Origin: Fimbriimonadaceae bacterium
GTDB lineage: Bacteria; Armatimonadota; Fimbriimonadia; Fimbriimonadales; Fimbriimonadaceae
Length of the DNA: 64,000 bases
Direction of reading: 5' to 3'
NCBI GenBank assembly: GCA_019638795.1
Contig: JAHBTB010000001.1
Location: 496,001-560,000 of the forward strand
A program made the translations under genes and the position numbers. Below, in pieces: positions 8,583 through 15,834 of this stretch. Under the pieces are notes generated by a model. It did not search any database, was not told the DNA's origin, and worked only from the letters and a program-made list of their open reading frames with translations. Each line of letters begins with the position of its first letter. Position 1 is the stretch's first letter.

Positions 8583-8590
8583 TCCTGGCG

Positions 8591-8596
8591 ATTGTA
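8591..8596 (-). promoter_or_regulatory. -10 box, leaderless type
   Basis: TACAAT on the minus strand, 8 bases before the ATG of the glycosyltransferase gene. Confidence 0.55.
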
Positions 8597-8615
8597 GTCG
8601 GTCCGTCCCAAGAGC

Positions 8616-8653
8616 GGTTACAATGCAGCGTACAGGCCCGTGATCCTGTAACC
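8616..8653. promoter_or_regulatory. Inverted repeat in the leader of the thioredoxin fusion
   Basis: GGTTACA (8616-8622) and TGTAACC (8647-8653) are exact reverse complements 24 bases apart. The first arm overlaps a possible plus-strand -10 (TACAAT, 8619-8624). It could be an operator pair or a leader hairpin. Confidence 0.35.
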
Positions 8654-8677
8654 TTTCTCGTAGGAGTGAATGCAGAA

Positions 8678-9673
8678 ATGAAGAACCGCGCTACGTGGGC
8701 CGCCACCTTGGGCACGATCGGTCTCGCCGCCGTCGTGACCGCCGCCATGACCGGCGCATCGGCCATGGACAAGTTCGACCAGAAGCTGGAGGCCGCCCAA
8801 GGCCTCGACGTCCAGTTCACCGTCCGGGAGTTGGGCGGCGCGCCCGCCAACTACCATGTCACCCTGGCCAAGCCAAACAAGGCGAGGGTCGAGACACCCG
8901 AGAAGTCCGTCGTCGCCGACGGCCAGACGATCACGACCTACCTGAAGAAGGACAAGGTCTACTACAAGCACCCGCAGACCGACTCGGCGCTTCTCGCCGT
9001 CTTCGACGAGCAGGGGCTCTCGGTCTGGAGCGGCTTCTTTGACGCCAAGGCCAAGGCCCGGCACGCCGACGCCAAGAGTGCGGGCACCATCAACCTCGGC
9101 GGCACCAATTTCGACGTCGTCAAGCTCAGCGACAAGACCGGGGAGACCGTGACCACCTTCTACATCGACAAGAGCGACTCGATCGCCAAGAAGGTCGATT
9201 TCCAATCCAAGGTCATGGGCAAGGACGCGAACACGTTGCTCAACACGAGCATGGTCGCCCTGAAGGCCGGCGACGTCTTCGCCTTCAACGCGCCGGACGG
9301 GAGCAAGGAGGTCGCTGAGGCCGACTTGACCGCCGGGCACTGGCTCTATGACTGGGACCAGGCGATGACCGCCGCCAAGGCGACCGGCAAGCTCGTGATG
9401 GTGGACTTCATGGCCAGTTGGTGCGGCCCCTGCAAGATGCTGGAAAAGGAGTCCTTCCATACCAGCGCCTTCAAAGAGGAAGCCAAGGACTTTATCCTGC
9501 TGAAGATCGACATCGACCAAATGCCCGGGCTCGCCCAGCGGTATGGCGTCGAGGCGATCCCGAACGTGCAGTTCTTGGACAGCAACGGCAAGGTCGTGCA
9601 CAAGTGGCTCGGTTACATCCCGCTTAAGGAAGTGCTTGGCCACATGCGCACCGCCAAGTCGGCCCGCCCCTAA
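8678..9673 (+). CDS. Secreted fusion of a LolA/DUF2092-like domain with thioredoxin
   Basis: A 331-residue exported protein. A signal peptide (about 30 residues, ending TGASA) is followed by a beta-rich domain of roughly 190 residues. That domain resembles the lipoprotein-carrier-like DUF2092/LolA fold (VRELGGAPANYHVTLAKPNKARVE, YLKKDKVYYKHP). A thioredoxin domain with the redox motif WCGPC fills the last 110 residues, with a cis-Pro in EAIPNVQF. A TAGGAG site lies 11 bases before the ATG; an in-frame GTG at 8666 overlaps that site and is less likely. It probably acts in the periplasm as a thiol-disulfide protein with a lipid- or hydrophobe-binding partner domain. The coupling of functions is inferred. 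Confidence 0.82.
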   Translation: MKNRATWAATLGTIGLAAVVTAAMTGASAMDKFDQKLEAAQGLDVQFTVRELGGAPANYHVTLAKPNKARVETPEKSVVADGQTITTYLKKDKVYYKHPQTDSALLAVFDEQGLSVWSGFFDAKAKARHADAKSAGTINLGGTNFDVVKLSDKTGETVTTFYIDKSDSIAKKVDFQSKVMGKDANTLLNTSMVALKAGDVFAFNAPDGSKEVAEADLTAGHWLYDWDQAMTAAKATGKLVMVDFMASWCGPCKMLEKESFHTSAFKEEAKDFILLKIDIDQMPGLAQRYGVEAIPNVQFLDSNGKVVHKWLGYIPLKEVLGHMRTAKSARP

Positions 9674-9708
9674 CCCAAGCCGGTCTCGCGACCGAACATA
9701 ACGCATAA

Positions 9709-9737
9709 GCCCGGCGGCCCAATTGGGGCCGCCGGGC
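9709..9737 (+). terminator. Strong hairpin after the thioredoxin fusion
   Basis: A perfect 12-bp GC-rich stem (9709-9720 with 9726-9737) and 5-base loop, 35 bases after the stop. No T-run follows, so it may act as a 3' stabiliser or an imperfect terminator. Confidence 0.6.
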
Positions 9738-9812
9738 CCTAGGTTGGACAAGCTCACTGGTACACTCTGGAGCCACGTCCGCCCGCCTTTCCACAGCGGC
9801 AGGAGCAGCGAT

Positions 9813-10943
9813 TTGGCCACAACATCCCCGACGCGCACCGCAAAGTCTGACAGTGCGTCAGACAATCTTCCCCAACGCCCTGGCGACGCACTTGGTGAGA
9901 AGGAACACCGCGAGCTTCTCAACCAACTCTTTCTCGCCCGTTACTTTGACGTGCGCTTGATCAAAGAGAAGAAGCGCGGCCGCCTGAAGGGGACCTTGTA
10001 TTCGTCCCATAACCAAGAGGCCGTCTTGGTCGGCTCGCTCTTCGGTCTGGAACCAGAAGACTGGATCAGCCCGATCCACCGCGACATGCCCGCCTTCTTC
10101 CTGAAGGACTTTCGCGCCGGTTGGCGCAATCCCGAGCGGATGGGCATGAGCATCCAGGAGGTCTGTGCTCAGGTGTGGGGCAGGACAGGTTCACCCGGGC
10201 GCGCCCGCGACAACTGGAGCCACATCGGCAGCAGCCGCGCCCACATCATCCACTCGACTTCCATGCTGGCCGGCACGATCCCCGCAGCCTGCGGCGTCGT
10301 GCTCGCCGACCGGCTTCGGGGTAAGTCGACCGTCGCCCTCACCTATAACGGAGAAGGTTCGACGGCCCAAGGGGTGTTTCACGAGGCGGTCAACTTCGCC
10401 GCCGTCCACAAGCTCCCGGTGGTCACCATCATCGAGAACAACCAGTGGGCGTATGGCACACCGACCGAGTTGGAGTACTCGTTGCCCGACTTTGCCCGCC
10501 GCGCCGACGGCTACGGCATCCCTGGTCTGATCGCAGACGGCCAAGACGTGGTGGACGTTTACAACAAGGTCATGCAGGCGGTCGACCACGCCCGATCGGG
10601 CAAGGGCCCGAGCATCGTCGAGTGCAAGACGTTCCGTGCCTACGGTCACGGCGACCATGACGACGACCGGGCCGCCAAGTACCGGCCATCCGACGGTGTC
10701 GAGCATGGCCGTCGCCGCGACCCCATCGCGGTGATGAAGGAGCGGATGCTGAAGCTGGGGTACCTGACCCAGGAAGAAGCTGACGCCCACCCGGCCGAGA
10801 ACAAGGGCGCCGGCGAAGTGACCGACGCCGACTTCCCGCCCGAAGTGGTCGCCTACATGACCGAAGGCGTCGAGTTTGCCGTGGCCCAGCCCGTACCGGA
10901 AGCAGAAGAGGGCGGCATGTGGGTCTTTGCGGAGGGAGAGTGA
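9813..10943 (+). CDS. 2-oxoacid dehydrogenase E1, alpha subunit
   Basis: A thiamine-diphosphate enzyme subunit that decarboxylates a 2-oxoacid (pyruvate, acetoin or branched-chain type) in a multienzyme complex. The TPP-binding motif is present as GEGSTAQG ... ENN, with Glu where GDG is usual; the spacing to the Asn pair is normal. The phosphorylation-loop region (SHIGSSRAHIIH) is seen. The TTG start at 9813 follows AGGAG by 8 bases and gives 376 residues, a usual length. An earlier in-frame start would run into the preceding hairpin. It is coupled to E1 beta by a 1-base TGATG overlap. No E2 or E3 gene is adjacent, so the substrate stays open. Confidence 0.9.
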   Translation: MATTSPTRTAKSDSASDNLPQRPGDALGEKEHRELLNQLFLARYFDVRLIKEKKRGRLKGTLYSSHNQEAVLVGSLFGLEPEDWISPIHRDMPAFFLKDFRAGWRNPERMGMSIQEVCAQVWGRTGSPGRARDNWSHIGSSRAHIIHSTSMLAGTIPAACGVVLADRLRGKSTVALTYNGEGSTAQGVFHEAVNFAAVHKLPVVTIIENNQWAYGTPTELEYSLPDFARRADGYGIPGLIADGQDVVDVYNKVMQAVDHARSGKGPSIVECKTFRAYGHGDHDDDRAAKYRPSDGVEHGRRRDPIAVMKERMLKLGYLTQEEADAHPAENKGAGEVTDADFPPEVVAYMTEGVEFAVAQPVPEAEEGGMWVFAEGE

Positions 10944-11956
10944 TGTCGACCGTGGAAGCCCCGACCCGTACCAAGGTCAATTATCTGAACGCGATCAAGT
11001 CGGCGATCTTCGAGGAGTTCGAGCGCGACCCCGACCTGATCGGCATGGGCGAAGACATCGGCCTGCTCGGCGGCGCCTTTGGTGTCACCGAAGGGCTGCT
11101 CGCCAAGTTCGGCCGAGAGCGTGTCTTTGACATGCCGATCAGTGAGGCCGCCATCGTCGGCACCGCGTGCGGCCTGTGCCTGAACGGCAAGCGCGTCATG
11201 GTCGAGATGCAGTTCATCGACTTCATCTCCTGCGGCTTTGACCAGATCGTCAACATGACGGCGACGTACCACTACCGCACGGCCGGTGAAGTGAACATCC
11301 CGATGGTCATCCGCGGCCCGGCCGGAGGCTACGGCGGCGGTGCGCTGTACCACTCGCAAATGAACGAGGCTTGGTTCGCCAACTCTCCGGGCCTGAAGAT
11401 CGTCTGCCCCTCCACCCCGTCGGACGCCAAGGGCCTGATGAAGTCGGCCCTCCGCGACCCCAACCCGGTCATGGTCTACGAGATGAAGGAGTTGTACCGG
11501 CGTCGCGACATCGAAGAGGAAGTCGCCGACGGTGACGACGCCCTGGTGCCGATCGGTAAGGCGCGGGTGCGCCGCGAGGGTGAGGACGTCACCATTGTCA
11601 CCTACGGCAACAACGTCTACCACGCCCTTGCCGCCGCCGACAACCTCGCCAACGAGGGTTACTCCGCCGAGGTCGTCGATATCCGAAGCCTTGTCCCGCT
11701 TGACGAGGCCACGATCAAGGAGTCCTTGGCCAAGACAAACCGACTCCTTGTCGTCAACGAGGCCCCGCGCACCTGCGGGTTCGCCGGTGAGATCCTCGCC
11801 CGCTTGGCCGAAGAGTCCTTCGAACTGCTCGACGCCCCTCCCATGCGCGTGACCCGTCTCGACACGCCCGTCCCGTGGGTGAAGCCGCTTGAAACCTTTG
11901 TCCTCCCCAGTGTGGACAAGGTCACCGAGGCGGCGATGCGCCTCTGCCGGTATTGA
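10943..11956 (+). CDS. 2-oxoacid dehydrogenase E1, beta subunit
   Basis: Partner of the alpha subunit just upstream; the two form the heterotetrameric E1 component. The transketolase pyrimidine-binding domain fills about residues 10-185 (GMGEDIGLLGGAFGVTEGL, FDMPISEAAIVGTACG, the YHYRTAGEVNIPMVIRGPAGG loop). The C-terminal transketolase domain follows (VTIVTYGNNVYHAL, EVVDIRSLVPLDEATI). The length of 337 residues is typical. A GGAGGGAG Shine-Dalgarno lies just before the ATG inside the end of the alpha gene. Sequence features do not separate pyruvate from branched-chain substrates. Confidence 0.93.
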   Translation: MSTVEAPTRTKVNYLNAIKSAIFEEFERDPDLIGMGEDIGLLGGAFGVTEGLLAKFGRERVFDMPISEAAIVGTACGLCLNGKRVMVEMQFIDFISCGFDQIVNMTATYHYRTAGEVNIPMVIRGPAGGYGGGALYHSQMNEAWFANSPGLKIVCPSTPSDAKGLMKSALRDPNPVMVYEMKELYRRRDIEEEVADGDDALVPIGKARVRREGEDVTIVTYGNNVYHALAAADNLANEGYSAEVVDIRSLVPLDEATIKESLAKTNRLLVVNEAPRTCGFAGEILARLAEESFELLDAPPMRVTRLDTPVPWVKPLETFVLPSVDKVTEAAMRLCRY

Positions 11957-11969
11957 CCGGTCTGCGCCC

Positions 11970-12000
11970 AAGCCCGTTTCCGCGCCGCGGAGACGGGCTT
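11970..12000. terminator. Hairpin between convergent genes
   Basis: A long stem (11970-11984 with 11986-12000, a few mismatches) sits between the stop of E1 beta and the stop of comF. It probably serves both directions; T-runs are weak. Confidence 0.6.
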
Positions 12001-12002
12001 CC

Positions 12003-12659
12003 TCATGCCCCGTCTTCAGGTCGGCCGCCGCAAAAGGCCAGCATGACGACCTCGCGGGCCCCGCACCGCTTCAATTCCTGACCGCACGCCACCGCCGTGC
12101 CGCCCGTCGTCACGACGTCGTCGAGCAGGACCACCGACTTTCCCCTGACGTATCCCGGTTCGGCGACGAAGGCGCCGACCAAGTTCCTGAGGCGTTCTGG
12201 GGCAGACAGGCCGACTTGCGGCCGGGTGTGGCGGATCCGGGCGAGCGCCGCAGGCACGACTCTCTCGGGTGGCAATCCACCGGCCAAGAGCTCGCTCTGG
12301 TTGAACCCCCGCTCAAACCGCCGCCTCCGTGAGATAGGTACCGGCACCACCAAGTCGCAGGCCGCCAGGCCGTAGGCCTCGAACGCTTCGGCGACCATGG
12401 TCGCCATGGGGCCGGACAGCGAGGTCACCCGGTCGTACTTCAGCCGTCTGACCGCCTGGGACGCTCTTCCGGCGAAGGCGAACGGGGTGACCAATCGGTC
12501 CACTGCCCCGCCCAAGCGGGCAAGGTCGAAGTCAGTCGGCCCCTCCAAGAACTCCGCCCGGCACAGGGCGCACACCGCTTCGTCGCCTAAGCGGGAGCAC
12601 AGACCGCACCGGCGCGGGAACACCCAGTCCAGGAGACCCTCGACCCACCTTTGCCCCAT
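12003..12659 (-). CDS. comF: ComF-family phosphoribosyltransferase-like protein
   Basis: A 218-residue ComF protein. Near the N-terminus are two zinc-binding pairs (CGLC, CALC). The C-terminal half is a PRPP-binding type I phosphoribosyltransferase fold with the signature VVLLDDVVTTGGT. The RRRRFERGFNQSELLA motif is typical of ComF. In naturally competent bacteria it helps carry incoming DNA from the uptake channel to the recombination machinery; elsewhere its role is less clear. The ATG at 12659 is preferred; a TTG two codons upstream is possible. A TATCCT box lies 11 bases before the ATG. Confidence 0.92.
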   Translation of the reverse strand: MGQRWVEGLLDWVFPRRCGLCSRLGDEAVCALCRAEFLEGPTDFDLARLGGAVDRLVTPFAFAGRASQAVRRLKYDRVTSLSGPMATMVAEAFEAYGLAACDLVVPVPISRRRRFERGFNQSELLAGGLPPERVVPAALARIRHTRPQVGLSAPERLRNLVGAFVAEPGYVRGKSVVLLDDVVTTGGTAVACGQELKRCGAREVVMLAFCGGRPEDGA

Positions 12660-12682
12660 CGTCAAGGGGCAGGATAGCCGGG

Positions 12683-12721
12683 AAAAAGTCGGAGGGCCCG
12701 GCCATCCATGGCCGAGCCCTC
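12683..12721 (-). terminator. Rho-independent terminator of the LuxR-type gene
   Basis: A stem of 13 pairs with one mismatch (12692-12705 with 12708-12721), followed on the minus strand by TTTTT (12683-12687). It lies 24 bases after the stop of the LuxR-type gene. Confidence 0.8.
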
Positions 12722-12745
12722 GTGATTGTTGACGATTGACCTTTG

Positions 12746-13078
12746 TCAGGCGTCGGCCTGCGTATGGCCGAAGAACGGCTCAAACGGGATCAGACCGAGG
12801 CGGGTGGCGGCGCGAAGGGCCTGCACCCGGTTGTTGACCTGCAGTTTTTGATAGATGTTCGCCAGGTGGAAGTCCACCGTGCGCTTCGACACGACCATCC
12901 GGTCGGCCGCTTCTTGACTGCTGTGGCCCTGAGCAATCAAGCTCAAAACCTTGACTTCCGTCGGCGTCAGACGCACGCCGCGGGGTGACTCACTCGAACG
13001 CGTTGTTCCAGGCATTGCCATTAACCCAATTCCTCGCTTCAGACTCTTTGCCGCCTGAGGGTCTTCTTCCACGTCCAT
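12746..13078 (-). CDS. Stand-alone LuxR-type HTH regulator
   Basis: A 110-residue DNA-binding protein. The GerE/LuxR helix-turn-helix covers about residues 36-98 (LTPTEVKVLSLIAQGHSSQEAADRM, SKRTVDFHLANIYQKL, ALRAATRLGLI). There is no receiver or sensor domain in front, only about 35 residues of unstructured sequence. It therefore either lacks a ligand input or works with a partner encoded elsewhere. It has its own terminator. The ATG at 13078 has no clear Shine-Dalgarno; a later ATG (MAMPG, about codon 20) would still keep the HTH. Its target genes are unknown. Confidence 0.88.
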   Translation of the reverse strand: MDVEEDPQAAKSLKRGIGLMAMPGTTRSSESPRGVRLTPTEVKVLSLIAQGHSSQEAADRMVVSKRTVDFHLANIYQKLQVNNRVQALRAATRLGLIPFEPFFGHTQADA

Positions 13079-13144
13079 CCACGGATTTCACATGGCCAGC
13101 CAAAAAACCCGTCGAAAGTTTCCGGCCAGGTGTGTTACCGTCCC

Positions 13145-14272
13145 TCACAACTGCCAGGCCGAGGCTCCTGCCGACGCCTGGCAAGTGGTGAAGGTGCTCC
13201 TAGTCCCTTTGACTCTGCGCGAATAGCTTTGTTCGACAAAACCGACGAAGTCGTCACATTTATCCTTTTCAACCAAGGCGACGCACGCCCCGCCAAAGCC
13301 TCCCCCGGTCATCCGGGCCCCCCACGTGGCCGGATGTTCCCAACAGGACTCGGCCATCACATCGAGTTCCTCGCAAGACACCTCATAGTCGTCCCGGAGG
13401 CTGACGTGGCTCGCCTTCATCAGGTCAAACACGTCTTGTCTCTTCCGAGACTCCAGGGCCAAGGCAAACGCGGGCACCCGGGCGATCTCGGTGACCACGT
13501 GACGGGCACGACGGCGGAGGACCGGATCCTCGAGACGCTCCACGTCGTCGAGACGCGCGGTGTCGAGCATGGGGACGCCGAGTTGGCGGGCCGCCTCCTC
13601 ACTGGCCCGGCGTCGGTCGGGGTAACCCGAGTCGCCCAAGCTGTGCCGGACGCCCGTCTCGCAGACCACGACGGCGACTTCCTCTGGCAGAGGCGTGTAG
13701 GCGATGGCCAGGGTGGCGGTGTCGATCACCATCGCGGAGCCCGCCCGCCCCATCGCGCTCGCCGTCTGGTCCATGATCCCGCACGGCATCCCGACATAGT
13801 CGTTCTCGGCCCTCTGGGCCGCCCTGGCCACGTCCAACTGCGAGATTCCGAGGTCGTCCACCAGGTTCCAAACCAGCGCGGCGGCCACCTCGATCGCGGC
13901 GCTGCTGCTCAGGCCAGTGCCAGTCGGTAGGTCGGAGACGACCGACATGACGAGGTCAGACCGGGCCCCCACAGACCAGGCGGCACCAGCCAGGTACTTC
14001 GACCACGACGCGACCGGTCGGTGCTGGTCCAGCTTGCCGACACGGAACGACGCGCCTTTGCGATACCCCTCCGAGACGGCATGCGTGGCCCCCGTCGACG
14101 GGCCGGCCACAATGGTCACCCCGCGGTCGATCGCCAAGGGAAAGACTGGGCCGCCGTGATAGTCCACGTGCTCGCCGATCAGGTTCACCCGGCCGGGCGC
14201 GTAGGCGGCCCATCGTGGGTCTTGGCCGTAGGCCCGCCGAAACTGGGTTACCGCCCTTTCAAGATTCACCAT
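13145..14272 (-). CDS. galK: Galactokinase
   Basis: Phosphorylates alpha-D-galactose to galactose-1-phosphate, the first step of the Leloir pathway. All GHMP-kinase markers are present: the galactokinase signature GRVNLIGEHVDYHGG near residue 25, the ATP-binding motif LPTGTGLSSSAAIEVA in the middle, and the C-terminal GARMTGGGFGGACVAL. Length of 375 residues is usual. The start at 14272 is chosen because the signature then sits at its usual distance from the N-terminus; the frame stays open far upstream but overlaps the divergent dipeptidase start. The partner gene galT lies about 26 kb away in another operon. Confidence 0.95.
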   Translation of the reverse strand: MVNLERAVTQFRRAYGQDPRWAAYAPGRVNLIGEHVDYHGGPVFPLAIDRGVTIVAGPSTGATHAVSEGYRKGASFRVGKLDQHRPVASWSKYLAGAAWSVGARSDLVMSVVSDLPTGTGLSSSAAIEVAAALVWNLVDDLGISQLDVARAAQRAENDYVGMPCGIMDQTASAMGRAGSAMVIDTATLAIAYTPLPEEVAVVVCETGVRHSLGDSGYPDRRRASEEAARQLGVPMLDTARLDDVERLEDPVLRRRARHVVTEIARVPAFALALESRKRQDVFDLMKASHVSLRDDYEVSCEELDVMAESCWEHPATWGARMTGGGFGGACVALVEKDKCDDFVGFVEQSYSRRVKGTRSTFTTCQASAGASAWQL

Positions 14273-14341
14273 ATCTTTTCCAACTGCTTTTTCTGCCGGT
14301 CTGGTAATTGCCCATGGGTCACGGCGGGATGTAGACGGCAT

Positions 14342-14347
14342 ATTGTA
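14342..14347 (-). promoter_or_regulatory. Possible -10 box of galK
   Basis: TACAAT on the minus strand, about 70 bases before the galK start. No good -35 is seen at the matching distance. Confidence 0.35.
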
Positions 14348-14414
14348 CGTGGTGCTGTCGGGGTCTCTGCCGCCGCCTAGACCCCAGGCGCCGCTCTCCT
14401 GTCTCTTTCGGCGG

Positions 14415-14420
14415 TAACCT
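14415..14420 (+). promoter_or_regulatory. -10 box, leaderless type
   Basis: TAACCT, 9 bases before the ATG of the dipeptidase gene; no Shine-Dalgarno present. Confidence 0.4.
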
Positions 14421-14429
14421 GCGGCCTCC

Positions 14430-15830
14430 ATGGCCGACCCCGACGTCGCCCGCCTCCATGCATGGCTGGCCGAGCACGAGACCGATTTGCTCGACGATTA
14501 CCGCACCCTGTTGCGGTTCCCTTCACTGGAATCCGACCCCGAACCGGGAGCCCCGTTTGGCCGGGCCAACCGAGAGGCGCTCGACTGGATGCTTGGCAAA
14601 GCGGCGGAGGCGGGGATGCGCACCACCGACGTGGAAGGCTACTGCGGGTACGCCGAGTTCGGCGAGGGCGAGAAGATGGTCATGTCCCTCGGCCACCTGG
14701 ACGTGGTCCCCGTCGGAACCGGCTGGAAGCACGATCCCTTTGGCGCGGAGCTCGAGGACGGCTATGTCTACGCCCGCGGCGCGGGCGACGACAAGGGGCC
14801 GACCATGGCGATGTTCTATGCCTGCCGGGCGGTCATGGCCTGTTGCCCCGGACTGGGCGTCCGGATCCGCAATGTCTTTGGCTGTAACGAGGAGAGCGGC
14901 TTCGGCTGCGTGCACCGGTACATGGAGACCGAGGAGGCCCCGACCCTTGGTGTGGCCCCCGACGCCGGGTGGCCCTGCATCTATGCCGAAAAGGGCATCG
15001 CCAACTTCGTGGTCTCCTACCGGCCCGGGCCCGGGAAAGTGACCCTTCTCAGTCTGGACGGCGGCTCGCGACCCAACATCGTCGTCGACAAGGCCACCAT
15101 GCGCGTCAGGGTCAATGCCGATTGGCGTCCGACGGTGGAGTCCCGTCTGGCGGAATGGTTTGACAAGAACCTGACCACGAGTTGGGACGGCGACGTCCTG
15201 ACCGTGGAAGCCTGGGGCAAGGCGTCCCATGGCGCAAACCCCCAGGGGGGCGACAACGCGGCGACCCGCGCCCTCCGCCTCCTGCGGTGGACCGCCCCGA
15301 CGGAACAGGAGCAGACCTTCGACGGCCTCGTCGACCTCCCCGATCTCAGCGGCGCCGGTCTGGGTATCGCCGGGGCCGACGAAATCACCCACCTCACCCT
15401 GAACCTCGGGATCGTCAGGACGGTCGGCGAAGAGGTCCACTTCACCCTGAACGTCCGGTATCCGGTCACCTGGACGGGCGACCAATTGAAGGCACGGGCC
15501 GAGAAGCGGCTGGCCAGGTTGGGCGACTCGTGGCGGCTGGTCGAGTTCACCGACAGCCCGTCACTCTACTTCCCGCTTGACCACCCTCTCGTCAAGACGG
15601 TCTGCGAGGTGCACCGGGCCGAGACCGGCGAGACGATCGAACCGGGCACGATGGGTGGGGGCACATACGCCCGCGCCGTCCCCAACTGCGTCGCCATCGG
15701 GACAGGCTGGGATGGCGACGGCCCGGCCCACGAGCCCGACGAACGGATGAAGGTCGAGCACCTCTACAAGATGAGCCGCATCTACGCCCACCTCATGCTC
15801 CGCTTGGCCCAGGTGGCCAAGGGCCCGTAG
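14430..15830 (+). CDS. M20 family dipeptidase (PepV/Sapep type)
   Basis: A 466-residue cytoplasmic metallopeptidase of the M20A PepV/Sapep group, which cleaves dipeptides with two bound metal ions. The metal-site motifs are in order: GHLDVVPVGTGW (His and Asp-x-x-Pro), ARGAGDDKGP (bridging Asp), CNEESGFG (general base and ligand Glu), DAGWP, and C-terminal GGGTYAR with the late His in PAHEPDE. The lid or dimer domain lies between about residues 190 and 370. There is no signal peptide. It is divergent from galK. The exact dipeptide preference is not readable. Confidence 0.93.
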   Translation: MADPDVARLHAWLAEHETDLLDDYRTLLRFPSLESDPEPGAPFGRANREALDWMLGKAAEAGMRTTDVEGYCGYAEFGEGEKMVMSLGHLDVVPVGTGWKHDPFGAELEDGYVYARGAGDDKGPTMAMFYACRAVMACCPGLGVRIRNVFGCNEESGFGCVHRYMETEEAPTLGVAPDAGWPCIYAEKGIANFVVSYRPGPGKVTLLSLDGGSRPNIVVDKATMRVRVNADWRPTVESRLAEWFDKNLTTSWDGDVLTVEAWGKASHGANPQGGDNAATRALRLLRWTAPTEQEQTFDGLVDLPDLSGAGLGIAGADEITHLTLNLGIVRTVGEEVHFTLNVRYPVTWTGDQLKARAEKRLARLGDSWRLVEFTDSPSLYFPLDHPLVKTVCEVHRAETGETIEPGTMGGGTYARAVPNCVAIGTGWDGDGPAHEPDERMKVEHLYKMSRIYAHLMLRLAQVAKGP

Positions 15831-15834
15831 GGGT

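Noticed and set aside
8618-9922. A 434-codon minus-strand frame across the thioredoxin fusion
   Set aside because: It lies opposite a gene with clear signal peptide and WCGPC motif, and its sequence is shadow-like and low in hydrophobic core patterns.
14273-14431. An N-terminal extension of galactokinase by 53 codons
   Set aside because: It would overlap the start of the divergent dipeptidase gene and adds Arg/Gly-rich sequence absent from galactokinases.
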